Source: Bacteroidales bacterium (GTDB lineage: Bacteria; Bacteroidota; Bacteroidia; Bacteroidales; JAADJA01). Taken from it: DNA of 6,344 nt. Made by a program: the position numbers and the translations under genes. The notes below the pieces were generated by a model that ran no database searches, had not been told where the DNA came from, and saw only the letters and a program-made list of their open reading frames with translations. The stretch covers positions 1-6,344 of the forward strand of contig JAIOTR010000328.1 in the NCBI GenBank assembly GCA_021106665.1, written 5' to 3'. Numbering within the stretch: position 1 is the stretch's first letter; each line of letters starts with the position of its first letter. Of this stretch, positions 1-4,000 are shown piece by piece.

Positions 1-104
1 GATGAAATGGTTGATCCGGAAGTTGAATTTTCGTATACTGTAGCGGCAGTTTATGGTGGCGATGAATCGCAACCTACAGCTCCGTTCATGATTACAGTAC
101 CAAC
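1..104 (+). repeat. Direct repeat, left copy (matches 6241-6344)
   Basis: Aligned without gaps at an offset of exactly 6240 bases, I count about 20 mismatches in 104. Both copies code in the same frame for the end of an Fn3-like domain. The match is cut by the window edges on both sides, so the true repeat is longer. It reflects tandem gene duplication rather than a mobile element. Confidence 0.9.
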
Positions 105-621
105 TCCAGTTGACCTTGAAGCATTAGGTCTTGAAGGTGTTGCAGACATTCCAAATGAAAATGATGTAACATTAACCTGGGATGAACCAGAAGCATGTCT
201 TGCCCCTGACTCTTATAGTATTTATCGCGATGGATCAATGATAGCTGATGGTGTTACAGATCTTACTTATGTTGATGGTGCTTTGAATGCTGGCTTCTAT
301 GAGTACTATGTTGTTGCAGTATATTACTTTGCGGATTCTGATCCTTCTGATCCAACATATGTGTTAATAACAGGTATCGAAGATTATGATGCATCTCTGT
401 TCCAGATCTTCCCTAATCCGGCCACCGATCTTGTAAATGTTAAGACACCGGTAGAAATGACAACTATTAGTGTGCTTAATAATGCAGGGCAGATAGTAGT
501 TGATGAAGCAGTAAATACCATGAACTATCAGATTGATGTTTCTCAATTTGAAAGTGGTATCTACTACATCAAACTTGAAACGGATGAAGGTAGTATTGTA
601 AGGAAGATTGCCGTAGAATAG
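1..621 (+). CDS. Secreted multidomain protein, C-terminal fragment with Fn3-like domain and T9SS type A sorting domain (5' end outside window)
   Basis: The frame is open from base 1 and ends at TAG 619-621, giving 206 visible residues. The ATG at 7-9 is internal, because the frame is open upstream of it and the matching part of the downstream gene lies deep inside a protein. Residues 1-35 are the last strands of an Fn3-like domain (FSYTVAAVYGG). Residues 38-124 form a second Fn3-like domain (VTLTW, YSIYRDG, YEYYVVAVY). Residues 133-206 form the T9SS type A sorting domain: FPNPATD near its start, ISVLNNAGQ, a SGIYYIKLE strand and a short basic segment (VRKIAVE) at the very end. In this family the domain directs passage across the outer membrane and is usually removed or attached to surface lipopolysaccharide. 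The visible part has no catalytic residues. Its first 35 residues are about 80% identical to the end of the reading frame at the right edge, so the two are tandem paralogues. Confidence 0.93.
   Translation, partial: DEMVDPEVEFSYTVAAVYGGDESQPTAPFMITVPTPVDLEALGLEGVADIPNENDVTLTWDEPEACLAPDSYSIYRDGSMIADGVTDLTYVDGALNAGFYEYYVVAVYYFADSDPSDPTYVLITGIEDYDASLFQIFPNPATDLVNVKTPVEMTTISVLNNAGQIVVDEAVNTMNYQIDVSQFESGIYYIKLETDEGSIVRKIAVE
397..618 (+). other. T9SS type A C-terminal sorting domain
   Basis: This 74-residue C-terminal module begins LFQIFPNPATD and ends in IVRKIAVE just before the stop. The N-P-A motif after a hydrophobic strand, the V-L-N-N-A-G-Q turn and the G-I-Y-Y-I-K-L strand are hallmarks of the Por-secretion-tail family of Bacteroidota. 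It marks the protein as T9SS cargo that crosses the inner membrane by Sec and the outer membrane by the Por/Spr translocon. Confidence 0.93.
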
Positions 622-675
622 GATAATTTTAAACGTTTTGACTGACAACTTTATGTAGTCAGAAATAATGCTTTT

Positions 676-710
676 AAAGGGGCTGAAATAAAATTCAGCC
701 CTTTTTTTTT
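676..710 (+). terminator. Rho-independent terminator of the upstream gene
   Basis: GGGCTGAA (680-687) pairs perfectly with TTCAGCCC (694-701) around a 6-nt ATAAAA loop. The stem extends through a G-T pair and three A-T pairs (676-678 with 703-705). It runs directly into a nine-T tract (702-710), followed by more T-rich sequence to about 720. It lies 55 bp after the stop at 621. The A run on the left arm would give only a weak T tract on the opposite strand, so it is assigned to + strand transcription. Confidence 0.92.
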
Positions 711-738
711 ATTTTTTTTATTTAATTAAATTTATTGT

Positions 739-750
739 TGTAAATTTACA
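739..750. promoter_or_regulatory. Perfect 12-bp palindrome, possible operator
   Basis: TGTAAATTTACA is a perfect inverted repeat with no spacer, about 230 bp before the next start codon. Its TAAATTTA core also resembles the Bacteroidota -7 consensus TAnnTTTG, but no TTG lies at the right distance upstream. It could be a dimeric regulator site. In DNA this AT-rich, chance is a real alternative. Confidence 0.25.
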
Positions 751-869
751 GGGCTATTGGCTCGTTTCTTATGACCACAAATATGGAAATATTATCCAGC
801 CGTCGACTATTCAATTCTCAATAATATTTGAATTTATTTTTATTTATGTCACAAACAAAATGGAATATA

Positions 870-898
870 TTGAATCAAGGCAAGTTCCCTTAAATATA
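870..898 (+). promoter_or_regulatory. Weak candidate promoter (-33 TTG / -7 TAAATATA) for the large gene
   Basis: TTG at 870-872 is followed after 18 bp by TAAATATA (891-898). This is a partial match to the Bacteroidota primary sigma pattern TTG-N(about 19)-TAnnTTTG, matching four of the six fixed positions of the -7 element. It would give a leader of roughly 70-75 nt. It is the best candidate I found between the terminator and the start, but the match is poor and the true start site may lie elsewhere. Confidence 0.25.
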
Positions 899-903
899 GG
901 GAA
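885..903. repeat. Inverted repeat TTCCCT-N7-AGGGAA upstream of the large gene
   Basis: The two 6-bp arms are perfectly complementary (885-890 and 898-903), with an AT-rich 7-nt spacer (TAAATAT). The dyad is centred about 85 bp before the ATG at 979 and overlaps the -7 element of the candidate promoter. It could be an operator. If transcription starts upstream of it, it could instead be a small leader hairpin. There is no T tract after it, so it is not a terminator. Confidence 0.35.
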
Positions 904-978
904 AAACAAAATTTCAGGCAACTTCAAATAATAATATAATTAAAAACAACATTATTAGTTAACTAAATTTTTAAGATT

Positions 979-1047
979 ATGAGAAACTTTAACAAATTTT
1001 GGATTCTTTTAGTCTCTGCCCTCTTCATTTTCTCGGGCGTTATTGCT
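979..1047 (+). other. Sec signal peptide
   Basis: Residues 1-23 have a short basic N-region (MRNFNK), a hydrophobic core (FWILLVSALFIF) and a V-I-A motif that fits signal peptidase I cleavage after Ala23, leaving Gln24-Asn25 at the mature N-terminus. There is no lipobox cysteine, so this is not a lipoprotein. Sec export is the expected first step for T9SS cargo. Confidence 0.9.
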
Positions 1048-4000
1048 CAGAATGAAGTTTCGCCGACATTAAAAAATCTTTTAGAAAAACAAGTAAAGCC
1101 TGCAAAAGATTTGCAGCAAATGGGAGGTGTCGAGCAAGCACCCACAGTTTTTGAGCAATTGGCTCAAACCTATCCCGAAAGGGATCCTGCATTGGCTTTT
1201 TGGCCGAATGACATTGATGTCAATGCCAAAAAAACACCAATCCCATCAGACGACATGTTTGATTTGCAATTCGACTGGCCGGTAGGCATTGGAGGTGGCG
1301 AAGCAGGTATTGAAACTGACGGGAATTACATTTACACAACCAAGTGGAATGGTTCTGAATTCTATCAGTCTGACCTGGGTGGAAATTACCTTGCAACATT
1401 CACCTGTGGAACTGCCGGTGCTATCAGGGACCTTGCCTATGATGGTACTTATTTTTACGGTGGAGCTGCATCTCCAACGGTATTCCAAATGGACTTTGAT
1501 GCACAAACCGTTGTTAGTACATTTTCAGCCCCTACAGATGTAAGGGCAATTGCTTACAACGAGGATGATGATGCATTTTATGCCAACAACTGGGGAAGCA
1601 ATATTACAAAGTTCGATATTACCGGGGCAAACCTGGGAAGTTGGAGTGTAGGACCTGTTGGTGACAGCTATTATGGATTTGCTTATGATAATTATTGTGG
1701 TGGTACTTTTCTTTGGGGTTATGCTCAGGTGGGTACTACACTAAATGAACTTATCCAGATGTCATTACCAGATGGAGCTGAAACAGGTGTTTATTTTGAT
1801 GTTGGATCGGTTGCAGCTGTTGGAACAGGTATTGCCGGTGGTATGGCCATTGATGATAATCTGTGGCCAGGATTCTGGACAATTTTTGGTACATCACAGA
1901 ATGTGAACATCTGGGGTCTTGAACTCTGTACTTCCGGACCACCACTTACAGTAGATGTTGGTGTACAATCAATCGTAGAACCTTCGTCTGGTGTAGACCT
2001 TACAAGTACTGAACCGGTTACAGTTACCATTAAGAACTTTGGTACTGATCCACAATCCAATTTTGATGTATGGTTTGAAATGGATGGCGGCGGTCAGGTT
2101 GTTGAAACGATTACAACAACTATCAACTCAGGGGAATCTATTGATCATACCTTTGCTGTGACAGTTGATCTTTCTGCCTATGGTACATATGAATTTGAAT
2201 CATGTACCGATCTGGCAGGAGATGAAAATCCGAATAACGACTGCAAAATAAAATCAGTTGAAAATAGCCAGCCCTCTCAATCATTCTGTATGCCAACATA
2301 TTCTACCGGATGTGATGTTGGAGATGGATTTACTGACTTTGCCGTTGAACAAATTCAGAATTTAAATAACGGATGTGAAAACAATACCGGTTTCAGCGGA
2401 TGGAGTGAGTATTACGAATTAGGTCCTGCCATTTTACTGCCGGGTTTAGCACATACATTTACGTTGGGTACTGGCTTTCCCAACCAATATGTTAATATCT
2501 GGATCGATTTTAATGATGATATGGTTCTTACTCCGGATGAAATGATCCTCGTTGATTACTGGATGGAATCTTCGGGCGTACTTTATGATGTCGAAATTAC
2601 AATTCCTGCCGGCGCCACACCCGGGAACCATGGGATGCGTGCGATGGCCGTTTATGCTGCTACATTTACTGATCCTTGCGGATCGTATACTTACGGCGAG
2701 GCAGAAGATTATTCTGTGATCGTTGGTGTACCGGACTATGGCAGCCTCGAAGGGTATGTAACTGAAAATACCGGTGGCGCTCCGATTGATGGCGCTATGA
2801 TTGCTGTTAACAATGGCATCTGGACTGGATTTTCCGGATCTGATGGTTATTATGAGATTACAGATGTACTTGTTGGAGACTGGCCGGTAGATTGTACCAA
2901 AGATGGTTATAACCCTGCAGCAGCCACAGTAAATATTTCTGTTGGTACAACAACTCAACAGGATTTTGCAATGACATCACCTACAATGGAAATTACTCCT
3001 ACAGCCATTAATATTATAATTGATCCGAATACTCAGGCTACCGAATATATTGATATTGCCAATAATGGCGATGGCTTGCTGGGTTGGAACGCACAACTTG
3101 AAATGCTTACAGATGATGCATGGGATCTGCAATTCTCATTTGATGTGGAAATCGCAACAGGTGCATTGGGAAATGCCGGAGCCGAATGTGACGGACAGTA
3201 TTACTATACCACCCGTTGGGCTTCTAACTTAATACACAAATTTGACCTTGATGGTATCCTTATTGAGGAGTTTTCAATTCCAGGTGTATCCGGGTTAAGA
3301 GACCTTGCTTTTGATGGAACCTATATGTATGGCGGTGCAGCTGCCAATACTATTTACGAAATGGATTTTGTAAGTCAGACAATGATCAGTACCATTGCTT
3401 CTCCACAACAGGTAAGGAGTATTGCTTATGATGATGGCAACGATGCATTTTGGTGCGCCAATTGGGCCACAGATATTACCTTGGTGAGCAAAGCAGGCGC
3501 TACATTAAATGCCATTCCTGCTACAACACATGGATTGCTTGGAATTTATGGCACAGCTTACGACACATGGTCTACAGGTTCTCCTCTACTATGGATCTTT
3601 GACCAGGGAGCCGGTGCAGGAACAGCTCAGCTTATTCACGAGGCTGATCTGAATTCACTTACAATGACCGGATTCTCTTATGATGTAATGGCTGATTTGG
3701 GTCCTAACGCTTCTGCCATAGCTGGTGGATTATTTGTGGTGCCAAATGTATATTCAGGAATTTTGTCGATTGGCGGTTTATTGCAGGGAACTCCCGATGT
3801 GTTCTTTATGTATGAATTAGCTCCTGCCCAGGGATTATGGATCACCATTGATCCTTCCTCAGGTGATGTTGATCCTGGTAATATTGGAATAATGGATGTG
3901 AATTTCGATGCTACGGATATTGTACCTGGTACAGTAAAAACAGCCAACATTCATTTCACCTCTGATCCTGATGTAGGTACCGTTACTGTTCCTGTTTCAA

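Larger units (their letters stand above)
622..978. other. Intergenic region between tandem paralogues
   Basis: This 357-bp, very AT-rich gap contains no supportable gene. It holds the intrinsic terminator of the upstream gene, a 12-bp palindrome, a 6-bp-arm inverted repeat and a weak promoter candidate. Beyond these, 751-868 and 904-960 show nothing I can name. The strong terminator and long gap suggest that the two genes are transcribed separately. Confidence 0.8.

Noticed and set aside
364..648. 94-codon minus-strand frame over the T9SS sorting domain
   Set aside because: The + strand here encodes an unmistakable sorting domain ending at 621. The antisense translation has no recognisable features.
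642..662. Small hairpin CTGAC-N11-GTCAG just after the first stop codon
   Set aside because: The stem has only five pairs with a large loop and no T tract. The strong terminator at 676-710 explains transcript ending without it.
1246..1506. 86-codon open frame on the minus strand within propeller A
   Set aside because: It is antisense to a clearly coding + strand frame with recognisable domains, and has no domain or secretion signal of its own.
1289..1543. 84-codon + strand frame starting inside propeller A
   Set aside because: It is out of frame with the 1788-codon reading frame, which carries all the domain motifs. It is a shadow frame.
2446..2958. 170-codon open frame on the minus strand
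   Set aside because: It is antisense to the GEVED and CPD-like 1 region. The translation is rich in Ile, Cys, Arg and Ser, as expected from reversed coding sequence, and no family is recognised.
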